A DNA stretch of 64,000 bases from assembly GCF_011304195.1 (NCBI RefSeq), contig NZ_CP049887.1:496001-560000 (forward strand), read 5' to 3'. This document shows, piece after piece, positions 39,701 to 45,854 of the stretch (positions are counted from its first letter, which is position 1; the number at the start of each line of letters is the position of its first letter). The DNA comes from Vagococcus hydrophili. GTDB taxonomy: Bacteria; Bacillota; Bacilli; Lactobacillales; Vagococcaceae. The position numbers and the translations under genes are program-made. The notes beneath the pieces were generated by a model that was given only the letters and a program-made list of their open reading frames with translations, was not told where the DNA came from and made no database searches.

Positions 39701-41268
39701 ATCAATTGATTCGCTTCATTGATGGTTGCTTCTAAGTCTTTACTAATATCATCTTTTGAAACTAAATCATCGATTGATTTCATTAATTGATGATACATAT
39801 TAGAATACGTATCTGTTGAAACTTTTTCAGCATTCATCACTTTTTGTGCTTTTTTTAGTACATCAGAAAATTCTTTGTAGCTTTCGGAAGTGTACTCTTT
39901 ACTATCTAAGCCTTGAATCTCATCAATTTTTTCTTGAAGCTCACTCGCCGTTTTAATTGCGACTAATTGATTCACAGCTGCCTGAATTTGATTGTAAGCA
40001 AAATAAATTTCGGATTGTGTAGCGTTACTGTTTTTGGAGACTAAAAGCGCATAACTTAAAGCATCATTTAACTGTTTGTAACTTAACGCTGTATAGTCTG
40101 TTTGTTTGTACTCACCTGAAACCTCATCCACATAGCTTAATAGGTCTTCAGAGCTGACATTTAAATCACTCGCATGTTTATTCATACGTTCTACGAGTTT
40201 ATTGATCTCTGTTTGAGTGGCATCTTTTTTCTTTTCCAGTGCTTTCGCTTCATTAATTATCTCTTGTATAAATTTAGCTTTTTCTTGATTAATTGAGCCT
40301 AATTTTAATAAATCTAATTCGATTTGTTTCATCAAACTTGTTAAATTGGTCGTATCTACTTGTAACCCTTTTTCTGCAGCCTCTAAAGATTTTAATGCTT
40401 TTTCTGCTTCTTCAGTAGTCATCGAACCTTCAGCTACTTTAACTTCTATGTCATTGATAATCGCGCTTACTTTTTCTGCGCTTTCTTTAGAGTAATTTTC
40501 TTCTAATTTCTTGCCTTTTAATTCAGCAATTTTTTTATCTAAGTTTTCATTTCCAGTTTGAACAGATGTCTCTTCTTTAGATGTTTTGTCCTCTGTTTTT
40601 GCTTCATTCTTATTTTCTTTACCGCTTGTATTCATTGTGCTATTATTTGTTTGTTCAGAATTATTAGTTTCATTAGAAGTAGTGCCATTTGAGTCTGTTG
40701 CAGCAGAATCTTTGGTTCCTACTTCTTCTTTGTTTGCTGCTAAAGAAGCGAGATACTCACCCTCAGCGGCCATTAGTTTTCCTACTTGTTGATTCGATTG
40801 ATCCACAGTCAGTGTACTACTCTCTAACAACTGATACGTTTCACCTAAAACAGCTTGTAAGCTAGAACCTGCAGGCATGTTCTGATATTTTAAACTCATG
40901 TCTCCAGCAACTTGACGTAAATAATCTTTTGCGCCAATAATTTCTAAATTCCCTTCCTCTGAAGCTTTAGGTTCTTGTTCAACCTCTTTAGGCGTTTCTT
41001 TAGGTACTTCTTTTGAAGCTTCAGTTGGCGTTGATTGTGGTGCTACTTTTGCTGATTTTTCATTAACAACTTCTTTAGATTGCTCTGTTTTAGTCTCATC
41101 TACTGCATTTGCTTGTTCTAATTCTTCAGCTGAAACATTGGTTGAGGCACCTGCTACTGTCGCCACACCATAAGCTACCATTGTTGTATAAAGTAATTTT
41201 GAAGATTTTTCTTTTTTCTTCTGATTTTTATTCATTTTTTCTTTGTAATTATAGGTTTTCTTACTCAA
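27718..41268 (-). CDS. Giant Ser-Asp-repeat wall-anchored adhesin, 4516 aa
   Basis: The start is TTG 41268 with AGGAGG seven bases ahead. The signal peptide is long (MSKKTYNYKEK to VSAEE, about 50 residues). The order after it is: a charged linker; a FIVAR-type helical repeat block (about 385-860); a beta domain (865-1075) with SFETTVKIPH and WRQYVQIAYN; Ig-like modules (1075-1605); a second FIVAR block (1610-2270); a second beta domain (2273-2465) with SFETRIELPK and WRDYVSISAD; more Ig-like modules to about 3010; a short third FIVAR block; about 1,244 residues of Ser-Asp repeats (3177-4420); and LPQTNE near 4477, followed by a hydrophobic stretch and KKRKKEEE. It is exported and sortase-anchored, probably binding host or cell partners. 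Flanking glycosyltransferase-like genes suggest a glycosylated stalk. Confidence 0.95.
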   Translation of the reverse strand: MSKKTYNYKEKMNKNQKKKEKSSKLLYTTMVAYGVATVAGASTNVSAEELEQANAVDETKTEQSKEVVNEKSAKVAPQSTPTEASKEVPKETPKEVEQEPKASEEGNLEIIGAKDYLRQVAGDMSLKYQNMPAGSSLQAVLGETYQLLESSTLTVDQSNQQVGKLMAAEGEYLASLAANKEEVGTKDSAATDSNGTTSNETNNSEQTNNSTMNTSGKENKNEAKTEDKTSKEETSVQTGNENLDKKIAELKGKKLEENYSKESAEKVSAIINDIEVKVAEGSMTTEEAEKALKSLEAAEKGLQVDTTNLTSLMKQIELDLLKLGSINQEKAKFIQEIINEAKALEKKKDATQTEINKLVERMNKHASDLNVSSEDLLSYVDEVSGEYKQTDYTALSYKQLNDALSYALLVSKNSNATQSEIYFAYNQIQAAVNQLVAIKTASELQEKIDEIQGLDSKEYTSESYKEFSDVLKKAQKVMNAEKVSTDTYSNMYHQLMKSIDDLVSKDDISKDLEATINEANQLIKDNKQKQVYTNDTLSLVLKQLKVAETVDYKTVSADRLVEINTQLKQAISGLVEIENLKGLETLINEGNKLIGLGKGNFTSSSWETLNKQLSYAEAVMGNSKSTVDEISKAYQKLDQAIDAMVNKASLLKELDSLLFKAEGYEKDESKYTTESWASFENALIKAKAINRETINPDTLNSLVNELAMTMNHLFLTSNEAINNLQKELEKLVTLDKESAYTSESWRNLQQVVKTAYDLVDSIDDIKTSDVLSITEQLSKAIDGLTYSATDRQNAKNKLKEEISIFDKMTEDERKKILHGYEEYEQAINSTRDLLDNLNVATQDMSNAFNKITTAKNNLTIDEGSKTILVNTDSSIGKNTGMKDGKFNVEVKVKNPSLQFFTYKPSFETTVKIPHNLIPFFENGDWRQYVQIAYNNSAGSVGIGSVYVQSGDKTSGGIAGIGAKWDPTLNLLSLDDAKVLNDLKITYKIVNGQPVLYITTNKMTPGTGLMPVNEFELNYYLRFNFEQYLKDGHVLPIQEKNDDTEVGVVSKVLQEGILIDAFNMSDKKNVANLSDLNKLDVQDKVVLGDVHTQVVDGTNTIVGNAKQTGNKGLDGDQYQAVFELNGKEIGRTTVDKDGNFIFNYTVVDSKTGNIIAQNFKDGDNVKVTIVRMNEKYDVSTSSDSRTINVVKGKSPKVDLNSIKQNGKTISGKISTLTTQDGKSMAIDPSDKNVYTVRLVYYAPGQATGIELAEVRTDKYGNFSYVTSMALQYGGRIEAIGYVYQGAVNSNGDLTSTGIQLTNSDTTPVSKKVEWNIAKPSVNQIKEGDTIISGQAPVNEVKFNEANYKVQITIGDKVYLGDIDDNGMFSVNVRKVERGEIVKVDIVGFVPGKTAHVTGSEVVESVVVASSEANDKWTVNKPTINTPKAGESTLTGIVLLDDSPTRKYYLTVTVNGVEINVDEGALNRETGRIQIDLGQKIKASDVITVTLHGLEKGYDGEKSATTDVEIGMPESFENWEISHPVVKDPQIGDKVINGYVKVDSSYDRTYYVQVKINNGKIITGEVDQYGNFSVTLPKALEGYDDVSVVIVGQQGDAGKKQSQENLKRVPAKNTEVNKNGLEAAIDVAEFYSNENNIYTNESFDKLSKALESAKSVFENSAATQLQVNTARDALNNAINNLVTISSVKPSQVSLDALQSLLKEAEGMSPSKYSGTTYKVLVEAMDQSKQALLDEKATQDTIEDMITLLYSAMEQLKAPSITDPSAVDQNRLEELIAAAKQYKGSDYTEYSFAVLQEAIRKGDEALGNPNAATLNSAFNELKRAMEHLVPVVAVGEAGREQLLEEINQAKLQKETDYTTESYNKLQVAISYAEKIYGDKNSSVESLSEARNQLLQARKGLVSKDDLRKQLSITYVEAKDAIEKQKISYFTNKSYSVMNEAYKKALELDKNRKATANELNQALLDLQKAISDLVPSTNIETLQKLIDEASEIISKPNEKWKYTTKTWNELNIQLHNAKDILSASESAMEDISIASNHLSKALNNLISKEDLLSQLDVSLEAGKTVDEIDYSYYNGKETALNQSYQEFKKVFEKASKIDRSKIEADELSKLIDSLNQSIASLVTTKEEATQSLIGTLEKAKTSGISSDTSRPNDLYKNGFMIKNSIKNAENILKDPKATADDINNANVMLQEALDNAEYQEAKANDVRKKIDQHIKDFSKLNPKDYVIGYDDYEKVIKDSQAELNRNYGLTLDELTDMLTNIENTKKNLIKAREINFVTMGNTKSEFENVVIKDGKLTFKTKSKQSGVGLAVYSPSFETRIELPKSMKVIFESPDWRDYVSISADAGVGVLISTSDTFKVDKIKLSQLQSDDITVEYFLSADGIPTLRIVTRRMANKWSESVAPQTWFKADYDFDFDLAAWSRDHNTYLPLNTEGDNTMRVITELNKKPIVFVGEETEGTTTALNNDYSNGKSNGSTSGLGGDKGTAQVPVSSAELGNVLVSGGTVIHGRVQQNHNTDLKDDAYKVRIEVKHADGSVELLGFTDLNDDNTFMFVYGEADKYGNITAKGFNAGDVILATVIRENKARGFVSESTTQEWSVGKAKAPEVTLDPIKNGSKVISGNISGMMDQKGNYVEFNPNDLNVYKVKLTYYSPDGKAIQLSEVSVDRQTGEFEYYVGTPLEFGGYVEAQVFVYAGKLNSSGTLVGVGKQLQDVMPQITQADVEWGVPDPLLNQAAEGDTSISGLVPNIDNGDYRIRITINGQQAGEVEVTKDGLFKLDGLETPLQVGDTITAQLIAYRNGESVKDKNGNELASNITTIKVKNADDLYKDWTVKQPSIDDLFEGKEYVTGTAPNDNSLGRTYDVIVTVNGTKTYRGKLDSNGHFMVKVDKLNADDKVEVQIVGHQPNKKDKFSDISEAIVQLSQSWEDWKLQPIEVKQPSANDNVIIGKSINNDFSNGRTYTAEVQINGGAVYTGTLNPDGTFSINVPTLSYKDEISIRLVGHQAGYNDKLGNETIVTVDKENQVDKSKLQNLYSNVKNTSNTDHKYTTASYREFEIARENAKAILENPDVTQEQVDEAYRVLKQAFENLVANDTTEVDKTELEKVYEETNPENPENDNRYSNDDSKYPDDIYNEFEDAREKAKEILDDPEATQSEIDEATKELNKSKENLDNYFDNNVDPGSDGSDSDNSDSDGSDSDNSDSDSSDSDDSDSDNSDSDNSDSDGSDSDNSDSDDSDSDNSDSDNSDSDNSESDNSDSDDSDSDASDSDNSDSDNSDSDDSDSDNSDSDNSDSDNSDSDNSDSDASDSDNSDSDSSDSDNSDSDSDNSDSDDSDSDDSDSDDSDSDNSDSDNSDSDDSDSDNSDSDNSDSDNSDSDDSDSDNSDSDSSDSDDSDSDNSDSDSSDSDNSDSDNSDSDCSDSDNSDSDDSDSDDSDSDNSDSDNSDSDDSDSDNSDSDDSDSDNSDSDSSDSDDSDSDNSDSDNSDSDNSDSDDSDSDNSDSDSSDSDDSDSDNSDSDNSDSDSSDSDDSDSDNSDSDDSDSDNSDSDNSDSDDSDSDDSDSDDSDSDNSDSDNSDSDNSDSDDSDSDNSDSDNSDSDNSDSDDSDSDNSDSDNSDSDDSDSDNSDSDNSDSDDSDSDNSDSDSSDSDNSDSDNSDSDDSDSDNSDSDDSDSDNSDSDNSDSDDSDSDNSDSDNSDSDNSDSDNSDSDDSDSDSSDSDSSDSDSDDSDSDNSDSDNSDSDDSDSDNSDSDNSDSDDSDSDNSDSENSDSDDSDSDNSDSDNSDSDNSDSDSSDSDASDSDNSDNSDSDESDSDNSDSDDSDSDNSDSDNSDSDDSDSDNSDSDSSDSDDSDSDNSDSDNSDSDNSDSDDSDSDDSDSDNSDSDDSDSDNSDSDNSDSDNSDSDNSDSDNSDSDNSDSDNSDSDNSDSDNSDSDNSDSDDSDSDNSDSDASDSDASDSDNSDSDDSDSDDSDSDNSDSDDSDSDNSDSDSSDSDNSDSDDSDSDDSDSDNSDSDNSDSDNSDSDNSDSDNSDSDNSDSDDSDSDNSDSDSSDSDDSDSDNSDSDNSDSDDSDSDDSDSDNSDSDDSDSDNSDSDDSDSDSSDSDDSDSDNSDSDNSDSDNSDSDNSDSDASDSDNSDSDNSDSDDSDSDDSDSDNSDSDDSDSDSSDSDDSDSDNSDSDNSDSDNSDSDNSDSDASDSDNSDSDNSDSDDSDSDDSDSDNSDSDDSDSDNSDSDNSDSDNSDSDDSDSDDSDSDDSDSDDSDSDNSDSDNSDSDNSDSDDSDSDNSDSDNSDNSDSDNSDSDSSDSDASDSDNSDSDDSDSDNSDSDNSDSDNSDSDNSDSDDSDSDDSDSDSDDSDSDNSDSDDSDSDNSDSDDSDSDNSDSDSSDSDNSDSDDSDSDNSDSDNSDSDNSDSDSSDSDNSDSDDSDSDNNGNGSKDDGLSIDDLIDSIDSGNNKDNSVMPMSYKPTNSTLKSGNGNTSSNHSGGRLPQTNESNNAAMGAIGLGAMLGASTLFFKKRKKEEEQEG
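28006..31740 (-). repeat. 15-bp tandem repeat array encoding DSDXS pentapeptides
   Basis: About 249 units of GAY-TCN-GAY-NNY-TCN, where X is mostly Asn or Asp, sometimes Ser, Ala or Gly, and rarely Glu or Cys. A few units are shortened. The array contains larger duplications: 28621-28819 recurs at 28816-29014 with an offset of 195 bp (13 units), and part of it recurs from 29356. The region leaves long open frames in other frames and on the plus strand; these are by-products of the repeat. Confidence 0.97.
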
Positions 41269-41283
41269 TCTAAATCCTCCTAA

Positions 41284-42801
41284 TTATTTGTTCTCATCAT
41301 TATTTATTAATAACTGCCATTTCTTTATTATTTGATCCTTTGAAAATTTTTGGGCAATCTTATAAGATTCTTGAGACATTTTTTGATGAACTTCTGGATG
41401 AGCTAACAAATAGCATAACTTTTCTTTCATTTCCGTCATATTATTCTTCTCAACCAAAAAGCCATTTTGTCCGTCCACAATAATTTCACTTGGACCATAC
41501 CTAATATCATAAGAAATAACAGGAACACCGTGTTCTACTGCTTCTAACATGGCTAAGCAAAAGCCTTCTAAATTACTTGTTAATAGCATCACCCCAGCAT
41601 CTTCATATTCTGAAGAAATCTCTCTAACATATCCTCTAAAAAAGACATGCTGATTGAGTTGATGTTCATCTACATATTTTTTCAACATTTTTTCTTCTTT
41701 AAAACCATCTGATCCATCACCGTATCCGTATAAATGTAACTCAAGTTCGGGAAAAGAAGGAACTAAGGACTGAATCACTTTAATTTGATGAAGCAGTTGT
41801 TTCTCTGAATAATATCTTGCCATACAAACAATTTTATAAGGATTCTTAGTCGAAAAGTCTCGTTTAGGTATATCATGACTGTACCCTACTGGAATTGGAT
41901 AAGCTTTGAGCTTTTCAGGCAGTCTTTCATTCAACTCAAATGCTTGCTGCTTAGTAGAAGCAATAACTCCCGATACTTGATCTAAGTTAGAAAAAATCTT
42001 TTGATAAGGAAAAGTAATTTCTGAGCCAACAGGATCTGTGGCATCTCTTAGATGAATACTATGAAAAACTGGATACACTCTTTTTTTAGTTTTCATCATC
42101 TTGATACTATCCATTACAAATCGAGTCCTATCAGTAAAAAAACAGGTATCTGGTTGATTAATTTCATCAAAGAAAAATGCTTGCCATTCCTCTTTATTAT
42201 TAAAATAACGTTCTTCATTTTTATAATTTAATAAATGAATTCGAGAGATTTCTTTTTTATCGTTATAGTAAATTCTAAATTTTTCACTTCCACTTGGATT
42301 ATAATAACTCTCTAGTTCTACTTTTTGTTTTCCACCTAAAATCTTAACTTGACTTAAAAAACCACGTGTATCAAAAATTTCTCTTCGGATTTTTCTCCTA
42401 TTTTGATAAGGGGAATCAAAATAGTTAATATAATTAATTTTTTGAAATTCTTTATCATAAAACCTTACGTAACAAATATAATCTTCCATAAAGAATACCT
42501 TGATATCTGTGGTATTCTTTACAAACTCTATACGATAATTTTCACCTTTTTGCCATTTTTCATAGTAATTTATTGCTACATGATTTTTGGGACCAATTGA
42601 TTCTTGGAAATAGTCATAAATTGAAAAAATATTTTCTTCAATCGAAAGTAACTTAGCATTTTCATATAATTCTGGGTTATGACATAGGGTAATAATTTTT
42701 GATTCTTGCTGATATTCATTTAACAATTTTATTCGGTTAACTTGGCTATGTTCAATTCCTGGTAATTTCTTACCTAAACCATTCGTTATACAATAAATCA
42801 T
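41284..42801 (-). CDS. GT4-family glycosyltransferase, SdgA/SdgB/GtfA-like, 505 aa
   Basis: A GT-B fold retaining glycosyltransferase. The N-terminal IYCITNGLGKKLPGIEHSQ resembles TarM/GtfA-type enzymes. A beta-rich insertion (about 95-200, with VRFYDKEF and YYNPSG) matches the extended domain of that group. The catalytic half has KIVCMARYYSEKQ, LHLYGYGDG, VFFRGYV and the EX7E donor motif in EGFCLAMLEAVEHGVPVISYD. Staphylococcal SdgA/SdgB put GlcNAc on Ser-Asp repeats. This gene lies 15 bases upstream of the Ser-Asp adhesin, so the same substrate is inferred; sugar identity is unknown. Confidence 0.88.
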   Translation of the reverse strand: MIYCITNGLGKKLPGIEHSQVNRIKLLNEYQQESKIITLCHNPELYENAKLLSIEENIFSIYDYFQESIGPKNHVAINYYEKWQKGENYRIEFVKNTTDIKVFFMEDYICYVRFYDKEFQKINYINYFDSPYQNRRKIRREIFDTRGFLSQVKILGGKQKVELESYYNPSGSEKFRIYYNDKKEISRIHLLNYKNEERYFNNKEEWQAFFFDEINQPDTCFFTDRTRFVMDSIKMMKTKKRVYPVFHSIHLRDATDPVGSEITFPYQKIFSNLDQVSGVIASTKQQAFELNERLPEKLKAYPIPVGYSHDIPKRDFSTKNPYKIVCMARYYSEKQLLHQIKVIQSLVPSFPELELHLYGYGDGSDGFKEEKMLKKYVDEHQLNQHVFFRGYVREISSEYEDAGVMLLTSNLEGFCLAMLEAVEHGVPVISYDIRYGPSEIIVDGQNGFLVEKNNMTEMKEKLCYLLAHPEVHQKMSQESYKIAQKFSKDQIIKKWQLLINNDENK

Positions 42802-42820
42802 ATTGTCATTCCTTTATTCT

Positions 42821-43492
42821 CTAGATTGTTCCTTTGAATACTGCGTTTCCGATTTGAGCTGATAGTTTATCACCGTTTCCTTTAAAAGCTACCAATACAG
42901 TACTCAGCTTGTCTTGACCCTTCTTAAGAGTTGTACCTTGATCTGAATAATCCATGATAACTGCCCCCTGATCTTCATTGACATCAAGAAATTTAAAAAT
43001 AGACGCATTATAGGTAAACTCTCCCTCAGCAACATACACAATGTAGCTTACTTCCACTAATTGGGACACATCACTAATTTCTTTTTTTGTTGCTACTACA
43101 CGTTCATCATCTTCAGATAATGCTTTTGCAGATTGAAGACTCACTGAAATTTTACTGTCATTTTTGACTTTCAATTCAATAAAATCACCAAAAGGAACAT
43201 GGCTTAAATATGCCTGATACTCTTCTTCGTATTCTTTTGTTTTTTGTGCTTTATAATTGTCCTCAAAAGCTTTTTTCTCTTTGTCTTTCACATCATTCAT
43301 CACTTTTCCGACTGGATCGTCTTCAGCTAAATCCTTTGTTTTTTGTTTTTTATCATGGGTGTATTTCATAGGATTGTAATTTACTGCACGAATAACAATC
43401 GGACAAGCTAAAGAAATTAAAGCTAAAATAACAACGGAAATTCTTACAATTTTTTTGCTAATTCCTTTTCCCTTCTTTCTAAAAGTCTTCAC
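42821..43492 (-). CDS. Membrane-anchored hypothetical protein of the adhesin locus, 223 aa
   Basis: It has a short basic N-terminus (KTFRKKGKGISKK), one hydrophobic helix (about residues 17-35), a charged linker (residues 40-85, rich in Lys, Glu and Asp), then a beta-rich extracellular domain with FIELKVKNDSKISVSLQS and VSYIVYVAEGEFTY. No family is recognised. The start is GTG 43492 with only a weak ribosome site, so the N-terminus is uncertain. It ends 20 bases before the glycosyltransferase gene and is likely the first gene of the adhesin operon. A role in adhesin export or assembly is a guess from position. Confidence 0.75.
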   Translation of the reverse strand: MKTFRKKGKGISKKIVRISVVILALISLACPIVIRAVNYNPMKYTHDKKQKTKDLAEDDPVGKVMNDVKDKEKKAFEDNYKAQKTKEYEEEYQAYLSHVPFGDFIELKVKNDSKISVSLQSAKALSEDDERVVATKKEISDVSQLVEVSYIVYVAEGEFTYNASIFKFLDVNEDQGAVIMDYSDQGTTLKKGQDKLSTVLVAFKGNGDKLSAQIGNAVFKGTI

Positions 43493-43671
43493 ATACCATT
43501 AGTTTGTTCACAAAATGTTTTTTTAGATAACAAAAACAAAAAAAACGAATGTAAATCAGTTTAAAAAATCATTTAATTATACATATCATAATATAACAGC
43601 AGTTAAACTAAAATAACTATCGTCTTTTTTGTCTAAGTCAGAAAAAATTGACATTAAAGAGAAAACGATGA

Positions 43672-43713
43672 AAAAAAAATACGATTTTTAGAGTTTTACA
43701 CTCTAAAAATCGT
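43672..43713. terminator. Strong terminator after the Mga-like gene
   Basis: ACGATTTTTAGAG (43681-43693) pairs perfectly with CTCTAAAAATCGT (43701-43713), followed on the minus strand by an eight-base T run. It separates the regulator from the 223-aa gene. The AT-rich gap 43493-43671 should hold the operon promoter (several TATAAT-like elements, none decisive). Confidence 0.9.
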
Positions 43714-43733
43714 TTTCATCTTATAATAAATCA

Positions 43734-45194
43734 CTATTTTATTGATTCGCTCAATATTTTTCTAATCATTTTTTCATCATACATATTTAATCCGTCGTTT
43801 ATAACGTAAATTTCTTTAAATTTAAAGGAGCTATCTGTTAGAAAGATATCTGTGATTAACACATCATACATCTCATCCACTTCAGCAATTTTTAAGGTCA
43901 ATTTAAACTCTTTTGTAAAGACCTTTTCTAAATAATTCAAAATATCTTGTTGAGCTAAATAATTTACTTGAATAGCTAGGCCTACCTTAATCGATTTGAC
44001 ACATTGACTTTCAACAGTCTGAAGTATAAATCGATAATTAGCAAACACATGGTCATAGATAGCTGGTGAAATTGTTAAGTTAAAGAAAGTCAAATGTTCA
44101 TAAATAACATCATTAACAATTTGACTGATATGATCATCTGCTTGGTTAGACATCATGTAATCCGATTCAAAATAACTAATATAACTATTAAAATGAACTA
44201 ATCTAAAATGTAGTTGAAACAAATTACATTCAATATGCCAAATTAAAGCTTCTTCCATATTCTCTAGTGGATAATAACGCCCAATTGTCTCTAAGGTATT
44301 TTCAGTTAAGTTTATAATATCCTTTAAAAATTCATTTTTTAAAAAATAAACATATTGTTCATCGGATAAAGGCTTTTCATAAATATAAGTCGATATGAAG
44401 AAAACAAATAAACAGATAATGTCTGTTTCTGTCTGAATAGCAGAAGTACTACCTAATGGTGTTTCGTTGGTTTTATAAACTGCTTGAAAAAAAGGATCAG
44501 GACATAATTTTCGATAAATTTCTTGTTGATCAATTTCTAAGCTGGTTCCCTGTAATTCTCGTCTCTTACTTATTAATAACCATAAATATAAATGATAATA
44601 GTTTTTTTCTTCTATAGGGACACCTAGTTCTTTTGAAAGGTTCTCAATCAGCAACACGATTGAATCATCTAGGGTGTGATAATTAATCACATTAATTGGT
44701 AACGCGTGGTTATAAAACTCAAATAAAAAATACCGTATTTGTAGTTCATCTCCAACAAATCGAGCATTTTTAATTTGAATATTAAATTCACTAATAATTT
44801 TATTTATATCTTTTAAGCGTCTAAATAACGTTGCTTCACTTATTGCTAATTCTTGTGTTAATTGTGTTAAAGAAACTCCATCATGTTTACTCATATACAT
44901 AATAATTTTGCAATTGATTGAGTCTGTTAGATAATGAATTAATATGTGTTGAAAGTTAAAATAATTTGGAATGTTGATTTCAATTTTTTTATCTTCTAAC
45001 ACTAAATCAATATCTGGATTAATTTCTTTTACTCTTTCATTCATTTCTTTTAAGTATTTATTTAACGATGCGGTTGATACTTTTGACTGTGCACCTAAGT
45101 CCTTAACAGATGCGACACCACCTTCATTCAATAATTTTTGAATGACTTTGATTTGTGTCATATCAGGCTTATCTAAAAGGTCTAAAATATTCAA
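43734..45194 (-). CDS. Mga-family transcriptional regulator, 486 aa
   Basis: It has two N-terminal winged-helix segments (about 16-45, GGVASVKDLGAQSKVSTASLN, and 95-125, GVSLTQLTQELAISEATLFR), then PRD-like helical domains and a C-terminal EIIB-like part (VLITDIFLTDSSFKFKEI). Mga-type proteins control surface adhesin genes and may respond to sugar-phosphotransfer signals. The start is TTG 45194 with AAGGAGG seven bases ahead. It lies immediately upstream of the adhesin operon on the same strand, so it is the likely local activator. Confidence 0.85.
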   Translation of the reverse strand: MNILDLLDKPDMTQIKVIQKLLNEGGVASVKDLGAQSKVSTASLNKYLKEMNERVKEINPDIDLVLEDKKIEINIPNYFNFQHILIHYLTDSINCKIIMYMSKHDGVSLTQLTQELAISEATLFRRLKDINKIISEFNIQIKNARFVGDELQIRYFLFEFYNHALPINVINYHTLDDSIVLLIENLSKELGVPIEEKNYYHLYLWLLISKRRELQGTSLEIDQQEIYRKLCPDPFFQAVYKTNETPLGSTSAIQTETDIICLFVFFISTYIYEKPLSDEQYVYFLKNEFLKDIINLTENTLETIGRYYPLENMEEALIWHIECNLFQLHFRLVHFNSYISYFESDYMMSNQADDHISQIVNDVIYEHLTFFNLTISPAIYDHVFANYRFILQTVESQCVKSIKVGLAIQVNYLAQQDILNYLEKVFTKEFKLTLKIAEVDEMYDVLITDIFLTDSSFKFKEIYVINDGLNMYDEKMIRKILSESIK

Positions 45195-45219
45195 CTAATC
45201 GCCTCCTTAACTACAATAA

Positions 45220-45256
45220 AAAAAGACTGATTAACAACACATCCCTCAGTCTTTTT
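45220..45256 (-). terminator. Terminator after tRNA-Leu
   Basis: AAAAAGACTGA pairs with TCAGTCTTTTT, just past the tRNA 3' end and ahead of the Mga-like gene. Confidence 0.8.
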
Positions 45257-45268
45257 CTATCAATTCTA

Positions 45269-45354
45269 TGCGAGAAAAGGGACTCGAACCCTCACAGAGA
45301 ATATTCTCTACAAGATCCTTAGTCTTGCGCGTCTGCCAATTCCGCCATTCTCGC
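45269..45354 (-). tRNA. tRNA-Leu (anticodon AAG)
   Basis: An 86-base class II tRNA. The acceptor stem is GCGAGAA/TTCTCGC with discriminator A. The D arm holds GGCGGAATTGGCAGAC and the anticodon stem CAAGA/TCTTG surrounds loop CTAAGGA (anticodon AAG). The long variable arm is AGAGAATATTCTCT, and GGGTTCGAGTCCC is the T arm. CCA is not encoded. Confidence 0.95.
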
Positions 45355-45398
45355 CTATTTGTTTTTTATAAAACAAATACATTTAAAACTATAACGAT

Positions 45399-45854
45399 TT
45401 ATTTAGTTTTTGTCAAATGCTTAAGAGTTCCTCCGCACTGACAACCAAATTTTTCTGTATTAACACGTCGCTTACGTTTAATCAAAGCTCCACATGTTTG
45501 ACATTGATAACTTTGTAAGCGAATCTCTTTCTTTTCCACAAGGGTTTTAACAAACCGACTACCACCTGTCGCTTTTAAAAGTTGTTTAAAATCCTGATCC
45601 TTATGTTGATAGCCTCTATTTTCAAGATGTAAATGATAATGACATAACTCGTGTTTAATCACACCAATCAATTCTTCTTCTCCGTGCTTTTCTAAAACAA
45701 GAGGATTAAAATCTAACTGGTGGCTAGATAAATGATACCTGCCACCAGTTGTTTTTAATCGTTTATTGAAGGATGCTTGATGATTAAATGGTTTCTTAAA
45801 AAATTGAAGTGAAATTTCTTCAACTAATTTTTGTAATTCTTCATTTGTCATCAT
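45399..45854 (-). CDS. SprT-family zinc metallopeptidase-like protein, 151 aa
   Basis: The zinc-binding helix HELCHYHLH begins at residue 68. A C-terminal zinc ribbon is formed by C118, C121, C138 and C140 (CQTCG ... CQCGG). This layout matches the SprT/YdcK family of Firmicutes, whose substrate is not established. Its ATG overlaps the tex stop by one base (TAATG), so translation is coupled. A second ATG three bases on could also be used. Confidence 0.92.
   Translation of the reverse strand: MMTNEELQKLVEEISLQFFKKPFNHQASFNKRLKTTGGRYHLSSHQLDFNPLVLEKHGEEELIGVIKHELCHYHLHLENRGYQHKDQDFKQLLKATGGSRFVKTLVEKKEIRLQSYQCQTCGALIKRKRRVNTEKFGCQCGGTLKHLTKTK

Noticed and set aside
25600-45354. Adhesin locus as an island integrated at the tRNA-Leu 3' end
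   Set aside because: The tRNA 3' end faces the locus, but I find no repeat of its 3' sequence near the far border and no integrase or transposase gene.
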